Positions 24,448 through 32,074 of a stretch of DNA of 34,130 nucleotides are shown here, in pieces. The DNA comes from Clostridia bacterium (lineage in GTDB: Bacteria; Bacillota; Clostridia; Oscillospirales; CAG-272), in NCBI GenBank assembly GCA_017502975.1, contig JAFVTV010000021.1:1-34130 (forward strand), written 5' to 3'. A model generated the notes under the pieces. That model was not told the DNA's origin, searched no databases, and saw nothing but the letters and a program-made list of their open reading frames with translations. The position numbers and the translations under genes are program-made. Position 1 is the stretch's first letter. Every line of letters starts with the position of its first letter.

Positions 24448-24687
24448 ATGTTGAGCCTCAAAGAAATCCTGGTTGATATTGCCGTCGCTATCGTGGATCA
24501 TCCCGATGACGTGGTTGTAACCGAGCAGGAAGAAAACAACGAAGTAACGCTGACTTTGAGCGTACATGCCGACGACATGGGCATGGTTATCGGCCGTCAC
24601 GGTCGCATTGCTAAGGCAATCCGTTCCGTTATGAAGGCGGCAGCAGGTAGCTGTGGCAAAAAAGTGAACGTCGATATCAAAGACTAA
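24448..24687 (+). CDS. khpA: KH-domain RNA-binding protein KhpA (YlqC)
   Basis: The 79-aa protein has a single KH fold with the signature GMVIGRHGRIAKAIRSVMKA (about 48-67; the GxxG loop is GRHG). It starts 16 bp after rpsP and follows rpsP in most Firmicutes. KhpA binds RNA, often with KhpB, and is linked to cell division and sRNA handling. Here it is the last gene of the operon, since a strong terminator follows; in many relatives rimM and trmD come next. Confidence 0.95.
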   Translation: MLSLKEILVDIAVAIVDHPDDVVVTEQEENNEVTLTLSVHADDMGMVIGRHGRIAKAIRSVMKAAAGSCGKKVNVDIKD

Positions 24688-24692
24688 AAGAG

Positions 24693-24732
24693 AAAAAGAG
24701 CGCGTTGCCTACTTAGGCGTCGCGCTCTTTTT
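24693..24732. terminator. Bidirectional terminator, khpA operon and AbrB-like gene
   Basis: Stem AAAAAGAGCGCG/CGCGCTCTTTTT (24693-24704, 24721-24732) with an inner GCCT/AGGC hairpin. It stops the ylxM-khpA operon and also the minus-strand AbrB-like gene, whose TAA stop (24733-24731) overlaps it. Confidence 0.9.
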
Positions 24733-24967
24733 AAGTAAGCTTTTTAACGGTTTGAATACAAGCGTTACATAAGCGCAAATCGTGTTTGCCGGTAACATGC
24801 TTTCCGCAAAGTGCGCAATATCGTTGTGTCGGCGTAATGAAAATCGTATCGTTGTGTAGGGAAATTAAAACTTTGTCCTCGCTTTTAAGACCCAACTGGT
24901 TTCTGAATTTTACAGGCAGAACAATTCTGCCAAGATTATCGAGCTCTTTCTCTATTCCAAGTGACAT
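24731..24967 (-). CDS. AbrB/SpoVT-type transcription regulator with C-terminal zinc ribbon
   Basis: The 78-aa protein is a SpoVT-AbrB swapped-hairpin DNA-binding domain (residues 1-48: KELDNLGRIVLPVKFRNQLG, then DKVLISLHNDTIFITP) followed by a compact zinc ribbon with CALC (51-54) and CNAC (67-70). AbrB-type proteins are transition-state or developmental repressors that work as dimers or tetramers. It is divergent from a ribbon-helix-helix gene across a 120-bp gap that holds its promoter and a perfect 10-bp inverted repeat. The ribosome site (GGAG, 13 bases before the ATG) is distant, so initiation may be weak. Confidence 0.85.
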   Translation of the reverse strand: MSLGIEKELDNLGRIVLPVKFRNQLGLKSEDKVLISLHNDTIFITPTQRYCALCGKHVTGKHDLRLCNACIQTVKKLT

Positions 24968-25001
24968 AATTTATATTTTACTCCATTTTGTAATTTACTA
25001 T

Positions 25002-25030
25002 ATGATAACACTTTGTTTGTATAAAGTCAA
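25002..25030 (-). promoter_or_regulatory. Promoter of the AbrB-like gene, overlapping an inverted-repeat arm
   Basis: On the minus strand, TTGACT (25030-25025), a 17-bp spacer and TATCAT (25007-25002). The plus-strand sequence ATGATAACAC (25002-25011) on the -10 is the exact inverse complement of GTGTTATCAT at 25080-25089, which overlaps the start codon of the opposing gene. Confidence 0.7.
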
Positions 25031-25087
25031 GATGTTTTTGGTTATAATTATAGCATACTATTATCAAAATGCTTGCGAGGTGTTATC

Positions 25088-25279
25088 ATGGCTACGAACA
25101 AAATACAAACCGGAATAAGATTTGAGCCCGAGCTCCTCTACAAAATTACGCAGGTGGCAAAATACAATAAGCGTTCGCTCAATGCGCAGCTTGAATTTTT
25201 GGCGCAAAGCTGTGTGAAGGAATACGAAGCGGAGAACGGTAGCATTGCTATTGACGAGGAAGCACTTTACAATAAGTAA
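25088..25279 (+). CDS. Arc-like ribbon-helix-helix DNA-binding protein
   Basis: The 63-aa protein begins at ATG 25088, supported by GAGGTG upstream; the frame from 25073 has no ribosome site. Residues 7-45 (TGIRFEPELLYKITQVAKYN, then RSLNAQLEFLAQSCV) follow the Arc/MetJ ribbon-helix-helix pattern: a short beta strand followed by two helices. Such proteins bind DNA as dimers. The acidic tail (AENGSIAIDEEALYN) is unlike a toxin-binding tail I know, and no toxin gene follows. A TATAAT at 25043-25048 may be its -10. It ends in a terminator, so it is monocistronic. Confidence 0.75.
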   Translation: MATNKIQTGIRFEPELLYKITQVAKYNKRSLNAQLEFLAQSCVKEYEAENGSIAIDEEALYNK

Positions 25280-25284
25280 TAAAG

Positions 25285-25324
25285 AAAAGAAGGGAAGCAC
25301 TTTCTCATGCTTTCCTTCTTTTTT
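25285..25324 (+). terminator. Terminator of the ribbon-helix-helix gene
   Basis: Imperfect stem AAGAAGGGAAGCA/TGCTTTCCTTCTT with an eight-base loop followed by a T run. Confidence 0.75.
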
Positions 25325-25359
25325 GTGTGTCAATAAAATAGGTAATTATACTTTTAGCG

Positions 25360-26181
25360 TTACAGCAAGGTAGCGATCTCGTCCTCAACAATGCCGTTTT
25401 CCGTCAAGTGCGACACGTGCGTAAAGCCAATATCAGCAAGCATGCGCAGCATTTCGGGGAACCGGAAGGCAATCTTATCGGGGTGGTGTGCGTCCGAGGA
25501 AAGAATGACCTTGCCGCCAAGCTCTAATACCAAGGGCAGGAATCTGGGGTGCGGGTAGGGCACGGAGCGAAGCCCCCGAATGACCGCGCCCATATTGATC
25601 TCAACAAGGGGCACGTGCTTTAGCGTCTCGGCAAGTGCCTCGCGCGCCAAGGCAAGGTATGCGGGGTCGTTTTCGTCAACGATGGGGTGCTTGGTAAGAA
25701 GATCAAAATGCCCCATAAAGGTGGGCTTGTTTTTTTCGGCATGGGCAACCACCTGCTCAAAATATGCCTTTGCAAAATCAAGTCTGTTGCCGCCAAACAT
25801 CTTTTCTATCCCGGCATGAATCAGCTGAGGTCTGCTGTCAACAGGAAACGTCTCGCCGTTTTTGATGATGTAATGCACTGAGCCTATGGTATAGTCATAG
25901 CGCTCACGCTCGATCTCAGAGCCAAGATCCCATTCAATACCGAGTAGAACAGGGAAATCGTACAGTTCGCGTGCTCTTTTTTGTGCTTCGCGCACAGTAG
26001 ATTCGTATTTATCAATATTTGTTTCGGGGCGCATGCAGTAATGCAGGTCAAAGGGGGTCATGCTGTGGTCGGAAATGCCGAGTGCCAAAAGCCCCTTGGC
26101 TCTCGCGCTGTCGACCATTTCTTCAACAGTGCCAAGCCCATCCGAAAAAACGGTGTGTGTATGAAAATCGGCAAATGCCAT
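25360..26181 (-). CDS. Histidinol-phosphatase (HisJ-like) PHP family protein
   Basis: The 273-aa protein has PHP motifs DFHTHTVFSDG (5-15), GISDHSM (35-41), LLGIEWDL, IGSVHYI, GHFDLLTKH, and SSDAHHPDK near the end. The length and order match the HisJ/HisK histidinol-phosphatase family, which removes phosphate from L-histidinol phosphate. No other his genes are in the window, so the true substrate may differ. It has its own promoter at 26219-26247 and the ribosome site CGGAGGC just before the ATG. The intervening terminator at 26267 separates it from the glycosidase operon upstream. Confidence 0.85.
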   Translation of the reverse strand: MAFADFHTHTVFSDGLGTVEEMVDSARAKGLLALGISDHSMTPFDLHYCMRPETNIDKYESTVREAQKRARELYDFPVLLGIEWDLGSEIERERYDYTIGSVHYIIKNGETFPVDSRPQLIHAGIEKMFGGNRLDFAKAYFEQVVAHAEKNKPTFMGHFDLLTKHPIVDENDPAYLALAREALAETLKHVPLVEINMGAVIRGLRSVPYPHPRFLPLVLELGGKVILSSDAHHPDKIAFRFPEMLRMLADIGFTHVSHLTENGIVEDEIATLL

Positions 26182-26218
26182 GATAAGCCTCCGCGGTTAA
26201 TGTTTAATAGATATTACA

Positions 26219-26247
26219 AGTATAGCATAAACAAGAGTAAAAGGCAA
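26219..26247 (-). promoter_or_regulatory. Promoter of the HisJ-like gene
   Basis: On the minus strand, TTGCCT (26247-26242), a 17-bp spacer and TATACT (26224-26219), 38 bp before the ATG. Confidence 0.75.
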
Positions 26248-26266
26248 GAATTTAAGAGCAAATCAC

Positions 26267-26297
26267 AAAAAACGGATGCGAAAGCATCCGTTTTTTT
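26267..26297. terminator. Terminator of the glycoside hydrolase operon
   Basis: Perfect stem AAAAAACGGATGC/GCATCCGTTTTTT with a GAAA loop and flanking T run. It lies six bases past the last glycosidase stop and before the promoter-linked HisJ-like gene. Confidence 0.9.
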
Positions 26298-26302
26298 GAT
26301 TA

Positions 26303-27916
26303 TCAAAGCACGTTTGGTGTGATAATGTCGCGCCAATACAGGGGAATGGGCATATCAAGCTCATCCGAGGTGTAGCCGTGGCCGATATAGGGCAAGAGTT
26401 CCTCCTCAAGCTCGGGGATAGAGAGGTCGGTGCCGTCAAGATATGCCATAAGGCGATCGCGGCAAGCGTTTAAGCGGTAGAGGAGTGCGCCAAAGCGGAT
26501 GTCGGAAACATCGTAGCCGTGGGGCTTGTTTTCGGTAAACCACAGGGTGCGGAAGGCTTTTGTAAATGCTGTTACCTTTGCAATGGTCGTGTTGTATTTC
26601 TCCACCAACGCCAAGAGAGCAGTACGGTCGCCCGACTTGTAAGCGGCGCGGGTGCGGACACCAAGGTCATGCTTTTCGGCAAGCGCACTTGCAAGTGCGG
26701 CGCAGCTCTTGAAGATGTATGCATAGCTGCTGCTTGCTTTTGCTGCAGCCGCAAGCTTTTCGGCCATTGCCTCATACTCTGCCTTGTAGCTTTTTTTGAT
26801 GCAGGGATCCAGCATGCCAAGGAAGGGATCGCTGTAAAGGAGATAGGTGTGATGATGCGTGCCGTCACGCTGGATCTTGCCAAAGTCGATGGGCAAGTCA
26901 AGGAGCATCATGTCATCAAAATCTTCACCCGTTATCTCTTTAAACTCTTTTTTGATCTGCTCCATGTCGGTCATGCCGTCATACATTCTGCGCACGGCAT
27001 AAAGCGTGGGAAGCACTGCGTAATAGGAGGCAAGTCGACCGTTGTTTGCCCACAGCGTCATGAGAATGTTTGTAATGTTTTTCTCACGGCAGGACTGCAT
27101 GGCAAGCGACATGATCTTCAGCGAAAACGCATTGTTAGAGGCAAAGCCCACCCAGGTTCTGGCACCTCCCGCAAACCAGGTTTCACCAGGGAAGCGCTGG
27201 TGCAATTCGAGCATGGTGTCGTAGTATTCCTTGGATTCGCTGTAATAATCCCAATATACAAGATCCACCCCCTCGGGGCGAGAGGCAATAATGTCGTCAG
27301 TAATCACGCTGCGGTCTGTGGTAAAGTATCTGCCGTGATTGGCAAGGCGGAAGAACATATCCGACCACATGATGGGCTTAAGCTCGTATTTCTTGGTCAG
27401 TGCGAGCACACGGTCAAGGTGGCGGCGGATGATGTCAAAGCGGTTTTGAAAGCCGTTTTTGTCAAGATATTTGCCAAGACCTAACATGTGTGCCTCATCC
27501 ATGCCGATATTGATGACATCCGAGGTAAAGCACTCCTTCACACTTTTGAACATGTTTTCGATCAGTTCGTAGGTGCGCTCCTCGCCAACCATTAAAATAT
27601 CGTCGGTATCTTGAATCGCTACGTAGTTTTTCCACATAAAGATCTGGTTGAGGTGCGCGAGCACCTGAATGCAGGGGATGACCTCAATGTCGATCGAATC
27701 ACAATATGCAACGATATCCTTTAGCTCCGCCTGAGAATATCTGCCGCGCAGATATCCGAAATAAGGCTCGCCGGGCACCTCGTAGGTGTCCTCGGTGTAA
27801 AGCTGGAGCATATTATAGCCAAGCTTTTTGATGGTTGCTGCGTATTTTTTAACTTCATCGGGCTTCATGATGCCGTTTCTTGACATATCAAGCATCACGC
27901 CAAATCTTTTTTCCAT
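26303..27916 (-). CDS. GH20-family glycoside hydrolase (paralogue A)
   Basis: The 537-aa cytosolic protein, without signal peptide, matches the catalytic TIM barrel of GH20 hexosaminidases. The DE pair is in INIGMDEAHM (D140, E141), and LGYNMLQLYTEDTYEVPGEP, IPCIQVLAHLNQIF and ELKPIMWSDMFF are typical. GH20 enzymes remove N-acetylglucosamine or N-acetylgalactosamine (or lacto-N-biose) by substrate-assisted catalysis. It lacks the N-terminal domain of classical GH20s and has a C-terminal helical region of about 200 residues. It lies 18 bp downstream of paralogue B in the same operon; 85 of the first 100 residues are the same in both. The exact substrate is unknown. Confidence 0.85.
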   Translation of the reverse strand: MEKRFGVMLDMSRNGIMKPDEVKKYAATIKKLGYNMLQLYTEDTYEVPGEPYFGYLRGRYSQAELKDIVAYCDSIDIEVIPCIQVLAHLNQIFMWKNYVAIQDTDDILMVGEERTYELIENMFKSVKECFTSDVINIGMDEAHMLGLGKYLDKNGFQNRFDIIRRHLDRVLALTKKYELKPIMWSDMFFRLANHGRYFTTDRSVITDDIIASRPEGVDLVYWDYYSESKEYYDTMLELHQRFPGETWFAGGARTWVGFASNNAFSLKIMSLAMQSCREKNITNILMTLWANNGRLASYYAVLPTLYAVRRMYDGMTDMEQIKKEFKEITGEDFDDMMLLDLPIDFGKIQRDGTHHHTYLLYSDPFLGMLDPCIKKSYKAEYEAMAEKLAAAAKASSSYAYIFKSCAALASALAEKHDLGVRTRAAYKSGDRTALLALVEKYNTTIAKVTAFTKAFRTLWFTENKPHGYDVSDIRFGALLYRLNACRDRLMAYLDGTDLSIPELEEELLPYIGHGYTSDELDMPIPLYWRDIITPNVL

Positions 27917-27934
27917 GGTAGAACTCCCTTTTAA

Positions 27935-29548
27935 TTACCTCAAGCGGTTGGGGGTGGCAACGAGGTGCCAACGAGGGATGCGGGGCAGGGTGAATTCGTC
28001 GTTCACGTAGCCCTTGCCGCGGTAGGGGAGAATGTCCTCCTCAAGCTCGGCGATCTTGGCTTCGGTGCCGTCAAGGTAAGCAAGCAGTCGGTCTCGGCAG
28101 TTCTTCAGGCGCAGCATAAGTCCGCCAAGGCGAATGTCGGAAACCTCGATGCCATTGGGATTATTCTCGGTCATCCAGAGCGTGCGGAAGGTCTTTTCAA
28201 AGTCCTCTACGGCCTTGATGGTGGTGGCGTAGTCCTCCGCGACGGCGGCAAGCGTCTCGCGGTCGCCCGATTTGTAGGCGGCACGAGTGCGCACACCAAG
28301 GTCGTGCTTGAGGGCAAGAGCACGGCAAAGTGTCACGTAGTTTTCAAACAAATAGCCGTATTGGCTGGTCTTGGCCGCCTCTTCAAGCTTCTCGGCGATG
28401 GCAAGGTACTCGTCCTTGTAGCTCTTTTTGATGCAGGAGTCCACCACGCCGAGGAAGGGGTCGTTGTAAAGCAGGTACGTGTGCGTGTAGGTATGGTCCT
28501 TTTCAAGCTTGCCGAAGTCCACCGGGATGTCAAAGAGCATCATGGCGTCAAAATCCTCGCCTGTGATCTCCTTAAATTCCTTTTTGATCAGGTCCATATC
28601 CTCAACGCCGTCGTAAATGCGGCGGATGGCGTACAGGGAGGGGAGCACGGCGTAAAAGGAGCAAAGCTTGCCGTTATCGCCCCACATGGTCATCATCACG
28701 TTTTCAACGCCGTGCTCCTTGCAGGACTGTGCGGCGAGGGACATCGTTTTGATCGAGAAGGCGTTGTTTGCGGCATAGCCTGACCAGGTCCACGCGCCGC
28801 CGCCAAACCAGGTCTTGCCGGGGAATTTGGCGTGCATATCAAGCATCGCGTCGTAGCGCTCCTTGGTCTGGGTGTAGTAGTCCCAATAGACCTGCTCGAC
28901 CCCTTCGGGGCAGGCGGCTACGATCTCGTCAGTGATGACCGAGCGATCGGTGGTGTAGTAGGTGCCCTTGTTGCCGAGACGGAAGAACATATCCGACCAC
29001 ATGATGGGCTTCAGATTATACTTCTTAGCCAACTCCAGCACGCGGTCAAGGTGGCGGCGGATGATCGAGAAGCGGTTTTCAAAGCCGTTTTTGTCAAGAT
29101 ACTTGCCAAGGCCCACCATGTGTGCCTCGTCCATGCCAATGTGGATGATGTCGGAGGAAAAGCACTCTTTCAAGCTCTTGAACATGTTTTCAATGAACTC
29201 GTAGGTGCGTTCCTCGCCCACCAAAAGGATGTCAGTGGTGTCGTTGATGTCGGCGTAGGGCTTCCAGTAGAAGATCTGGTTGAGGTGCGCCAGCACCTGA
29301 ATGCAGGGAATAAGCTCCACGCCGATCGAATCGCAGTAAGCGACCATGTCCTTCAGCTCGGCCTGTGTATATTTGCCGCGCAGATACCCGAAATAGGGCT
29401 CGCCGGGCACCTCGTAGGTATCCTCGGTGTAAAGCTGGATCATGTTGTAGCCGAGCTTTTTGATGGTAGCTGCAAATTTTTTGACCTCGTCTGGCTTCAT
29501 TACCGCGTTTCTTGACATATCAAGCATAACGCCAAATCGTTTTCCCAT
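27935..29548 (-). CDS. GH20-family glycoside hydrolase (paralogue B)
   Basis: This 537-aa paralogue of the downstream gene has the same domains and no signal peptide; the catalytic pair is in IHIGMDEAH (D140, E141). It is the more canonical copy, since its strand carries His where paralogue A has Asn (IHIGMDE against INIGMDE). The sequence appears richer in G/C at third codon positions than paralogue A, so the two copies have different base use despite close protein similarity. The ribosome site AAAGGAAAC precedes the ATG. It follows the 766-aa glycosidase gene by 57 bp without a clear terminator, consistent with one operon. Confidence 0.85.
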   Translation of the reverse strand: MGKRFGVMLDMSRNAVMKPDEVKKFAATIKKLGYNMIQLYTEDTYEVPGEPYFGYLRGKYTQAELKDMVAYCDSIGVELIPCIQVLAHLNQIFYWKPYADINDTTDILLVGEERTYEFIENMFKSLKECFSSDIIHIGMDEAHMVGLGKYLDKNGFENRFSIIRRHLDRVLELAKKYNLKPIMWSDMFFRLGNKGTYYTTDRSVITDEIVAACPEGVEQVYWDYYTQTKERYDAMLDMHAKFPGKTWFGGGAWTWSGYAANNAFSIKTMSLAAQSCKEHGVENVMMTMWGDNGKLCSFYAVLPSLYAIRRIYDGVEDMDLIKKEFKEITGEDFDAMMLFDIPVDFGKLEKDHTYTHTYLLYNDPFLGVVDSCIKKSYKDEYLAIAEKLEEAAKTSQYGYLFENYVTLCRALALKHDLGVRTRAAYKSGDRETLAAVAEDYATTIKAVEDFEKTFRTLWMTENNPNGIEVSDIRLGGLMLRLKNCRDRLLAYLDGTEAKIAELEEDILPYRGKGYVNDEFTLPRIPRWHLVATPNRLR

Positions 29549-29605
29549 AATGTGTTTCCTTTCTGTTTGACAGTGTAGTTTTTGAAGATAAAATTATTAT
29601 TAAAT

Positions 29606-31906
29606 TTAAAATTCTGAAGTTTGCGCCGCGTGATCGCTTTCAAGGCTGTCGATCGAGTGGATCACAGGCAGCTCTGCCGCGGGCACCTCAACAGGGGTCG
29701 TAACAAAAAAGGTTGAGGTGTGCGCGGGGAGCGTTAAGCGCAGGTCGGTATAAACCTGGCCAAGGTAGGTGATAAACTTTTCGGCGCGTGGGCGAATTTC
29801 GCCTGTGTGGGGGTTCCACTCATCCACATCGTGTGCGCCGCGCAGCAAAAGATGGTGGTTGTAGGTTACATCCGTGCCGTTGGCGAAATAATATACATCG
29901 TCACAGCCGTGGCGCTTGTGTATGTGCTGAAACATACCGCCATCGGGGAAGGAGCGATCAAGCCCTACGTTGTGAAATTCGGGATAAATGGAGTTCAGCG
30001 CTCCCGTGCCCTCAAAGCGTGCCATGCCGGGCAGATATACGTCAAAGGGGATTTGGAAGGAGTTTAGGGCGCGGTTTACCACCGAGCTTTTGGTCATGTG
30101 CGTACCGTCTACGGCGGTGGCGTTAAAGTAAAGGAATATTGCCTCGCCACCCGCATTGTTTTTGTTGTGGCAGTAACGGCGAAGCACGCGGTCGCTTGTG
30201 GCATCCTCGCCAAATATCTCACGCGCCAAACGGCAGACCTCTGCATCGTTTTCGCCGGTCTTGTCATATTCAAACGCCAAGGTGGGCAGCACGCCCGTGG
30301 CAAGAATTTTTCCGCCTTCATCGTAAAACTTTTTCAGCAGGCGCATGCTTGATAGGCTGATGATATTGGTTGCGGGGAGCACAACAATACGGAATTTTTC
30401 GCTGTTTGTTTTGTTATCAAGGTACAGCGTTCCGCCCTCGGCACGGCATTTTGTTTCCATGGTATGGGGGTGTAGCACCGTCAAATCATGCCCCGCATAA
30501 AAGGAAATGGCGTTGATGAGCGTCATGTAGTCCGAATCAGCAGGTGTTTCGGGATATTCATATCCTTTTGCGGGATAGGAATAAAGCGTTAGCTTGCTAT
30601 GTAGATCGTAAATGGGGTAGAGCAGAGCAATATCCGCAACATGCTTGCCACCGCGCAGCAGAGCCTGCACGCGCGTGACATAGTCGCAAAAGTCGCTGTT
30701 TTCGGTAAGCTCGCTCGGCAGGTGAAGCGCTGCGTTGTTTACACCGCGCGCAAAGGCGTTCATGGCATCCTTAAGCAGGTGCGTGCGGTCGTGGCGCCGA
30801 TAGTTGCGAAACAGCTCGCCATTGATGCACTCTATGTCAAAATTATAGGCAGCACCCGCGGCAATTTTTATTGAGTTTGTGCCGTACAGATATGCCTTGT
30901 CAAGGAGTGCGCAGGGAGAGTAGGCATTGCATAGCATCGTATCGCCCGAGGTAAAGGAGCAGGCAGTGAGCTTTGGCTCAGAGAGTGTGCCAAAGGTCGC
31001 AAGACCGTGCTTTTGGGCGATTTTTTGCAAAGCCTTTATGATGCCATTCTCCAGCATAGAGGCACGCACCGTCATGAGCATTGCCTTGTAGTGCACGGTA
31101 TCCTTTCCCGCATATCCAAAGAGTGCGGGATAAAGCGGTGCGGGGTCAATGCCAAAGCGCTCAAAAAACAAGGTGTTAAAGGAGTTGTCCCAATCACGGC
31201 GGTTTTTGCCGTGAAAGCCGATGCCCGAGTAAGCAAGCGTGGTAAGCGTGTTGCCGATGTAAGGGGTCAACACTTCAGAAAACAAGTCAAAGACAAGCTC
31301 TAAATAGCGATAGGATACATCAAAAGAAAGATAATTGGCACGGCGGCAGTGCGGCTCCTTAACGGCGTGGTATTCCCGTACCACCCAGTTGCCGTGCGGC
31401 ACCTGCCAGCAGATTTTTCCCTCCTTGATAAAGGAGCGCAGGTCGATCACCTCGCCAAAGGATTCGGAATAGGCGACCACAGAGAGCGGATCCTCTCCCT
31501 GCAAGCGGCGACAAAGCTGCTCCTCGGCACGGCAAATATATTCCTTGCATTCAAGCAAATTTGCATGCAGGTCGGTTTCGCCAAGATCATCAAGCATTCC
31601 GATCACAAAGCGTTCAAAGGAAAAGTCAAAGAAAAAGCCAACCTTTAACTCTTTTTTTGTGGCGTGCTCCAAAAGCGTTTGGTACATATGGCGTACGGCA
31701 TCCACATCATCCATGCTTTGCAGCTCTGTGTTTTCGGGTAGCATAGGGATAAGTGTGCCGCATCCCGCGGCAAGACAAGCATCGATCCCTGCCGTAATAT
31801 ACGCGTCAATATCCGCGGTATGGGGGGCAGGAAGATCAAAATAATAAATAGGGCGATAGGCATCCTTGGGGTGCTCAAACGCCGCGCGTTGGTTTTTGCT
31901 GATCAT
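29606..31906 (-). CDS. Large glycoside hydrolase-like protein (possibly GH106-like)
   Basis: The 766-aa protein, without signal peptide, starts with AAGGAGGCGGCT before the ATG. The order of parts resembles GH106-type alpha-L-rhamnosidases and related TIM-barrel glycosidases: an N-terminal barrel (YFDLPAPHTADIDAYITAGI; TLAYSGIGFHGKNRRDWDNS; SFTSGDTMLCNAYSPCALLD), a flavodoxin-like trimerisation domain (RIVVLPATNIISLSSMRLLK, KFYDEGGKILATGVLP), and a C-terminal beta part with VYYFANGTDVTYNHHLLLRG and DEWNPHTGEIRP. I cannot place the catalytic acids. As the first gene of the operon with two GH20 enzymes it probably trims the same imported glycan. Confidence in the exact family is low, in glycosidase-like identity moderate. 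Confidence 0.6.
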   Translation of the reverse strand: MISKNQRAAFEHPKDAYRPIYYFDLPAPHTADIDAYITAGIDACLAAGCGTLIPMLPENTELQSMDDVDAVRHMYQTLLEHATKKELKVGFFFDFSFERFVIGMLDDLGETDLHANLLECKEYICRAEEQLCRRLQGEDPLSVVAYSESFGEVIDLRSFIKEGKICWQVPHGNWVVREYHAVKEPHCRRANYLSFDVSYRYLELVFDLFSEVLTPYIGNTLTTLAYSGIGFHGKNRRDWDNSFNTLFFERFGIDPAPLYPALFGYAGKDTVHYKAMLMTVRASMLENGIIKALQKIAQKHGLATFGTLSEPKLTACSFTSGDTMLCNAYSPCALLDKAYLYGTNSIKIAAGAAYNFDIECINGELFRNYRRHDRTHLLKDAMNAFARGVNNAALHLPSELTENSDFCDYVTRVQALLRGGKHVADIALLYPIYDLHSKLTLYSYPAKGYEYPETPADSDYMTLINAISFYAGHDLTVLHPHTMETKCRAEGGTLYLDNKTNSEKFRIVVLPATNIISLSSMRLLKKFYDEGGKILATGVLPTLAFEYDKTGENDAEVCRLAREIFGEDATSDRVLRRYCHNKNNAGGEAIFLYFNATAVDGTHMTKSSVVNRALNSFQIPFDVYLPGMARFEGTGALNSIYPEFHNVGLDRSFPDGGMFQHIHKRHGCDDVYYFANGTDVTYNHHLLLRGAHDVDEWNPHTGEIRPRAEKFITYLGQVYTDLRLTLPAHTSTFFVTTPVEVPAAELPVIHSIDSLESDHAAQTSEF

Positions 31907-31933
31907 AGCCGCCTCCTTTTTATAATTGCTTTC

Positions 31934-31962
31934 AGTATACCATATTATTGAAACTATTTCCA
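31934..31962 (-). promoter_or_regulatory. Probable promoter of the glycoside hydrolase operon
   Basis: On the minus strand, TGGAAA (31962-31957), a 17-bp spacer and TATACT (31939-31934) with an extended TGG before it. The -35 is a weak match (four of six), the -10 good; the extended -10 may compensate. Confidence 0.6.
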
Positions 31963-32015
31963 GTGTTTTTTAAAATTTATTTATATAAATTTTCATGCTC
32001 TGTGCGTTGCTAACA

Positions 32016-32044
32016 TTGACAAGCAACGCCCCCTGTGCTACAAT
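32016..32044 (+). promoter_or_regulatory. Promoter of the CpsB/YwqE-like gene
   Basis: TTGACA (32016-32021), a 17-bp spacer and TACAAT (32039-32044). Confidence 0.8.
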
Positions 32045-32074
32045 AAACATAACAAAAGAAACGGGAGGGTGTTT

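Noticed and set aside
24731-25279. AbrB-like and ribbon-helix-helix genes as a toxin-antitoxin pair
   Set aside because: Both are DNA-binding folds found in antitoxins, but they are divergent, each ends in a terminator and no toxin-like gene follows either one.
26519-27484. A 321-codon plus-strand frame opposite GH20 paralogue A
   Set aside because: It is the antisense of a clear GH20 gene, and the same antisense frame recurs opposite the paralogue, as expected for a shadow.
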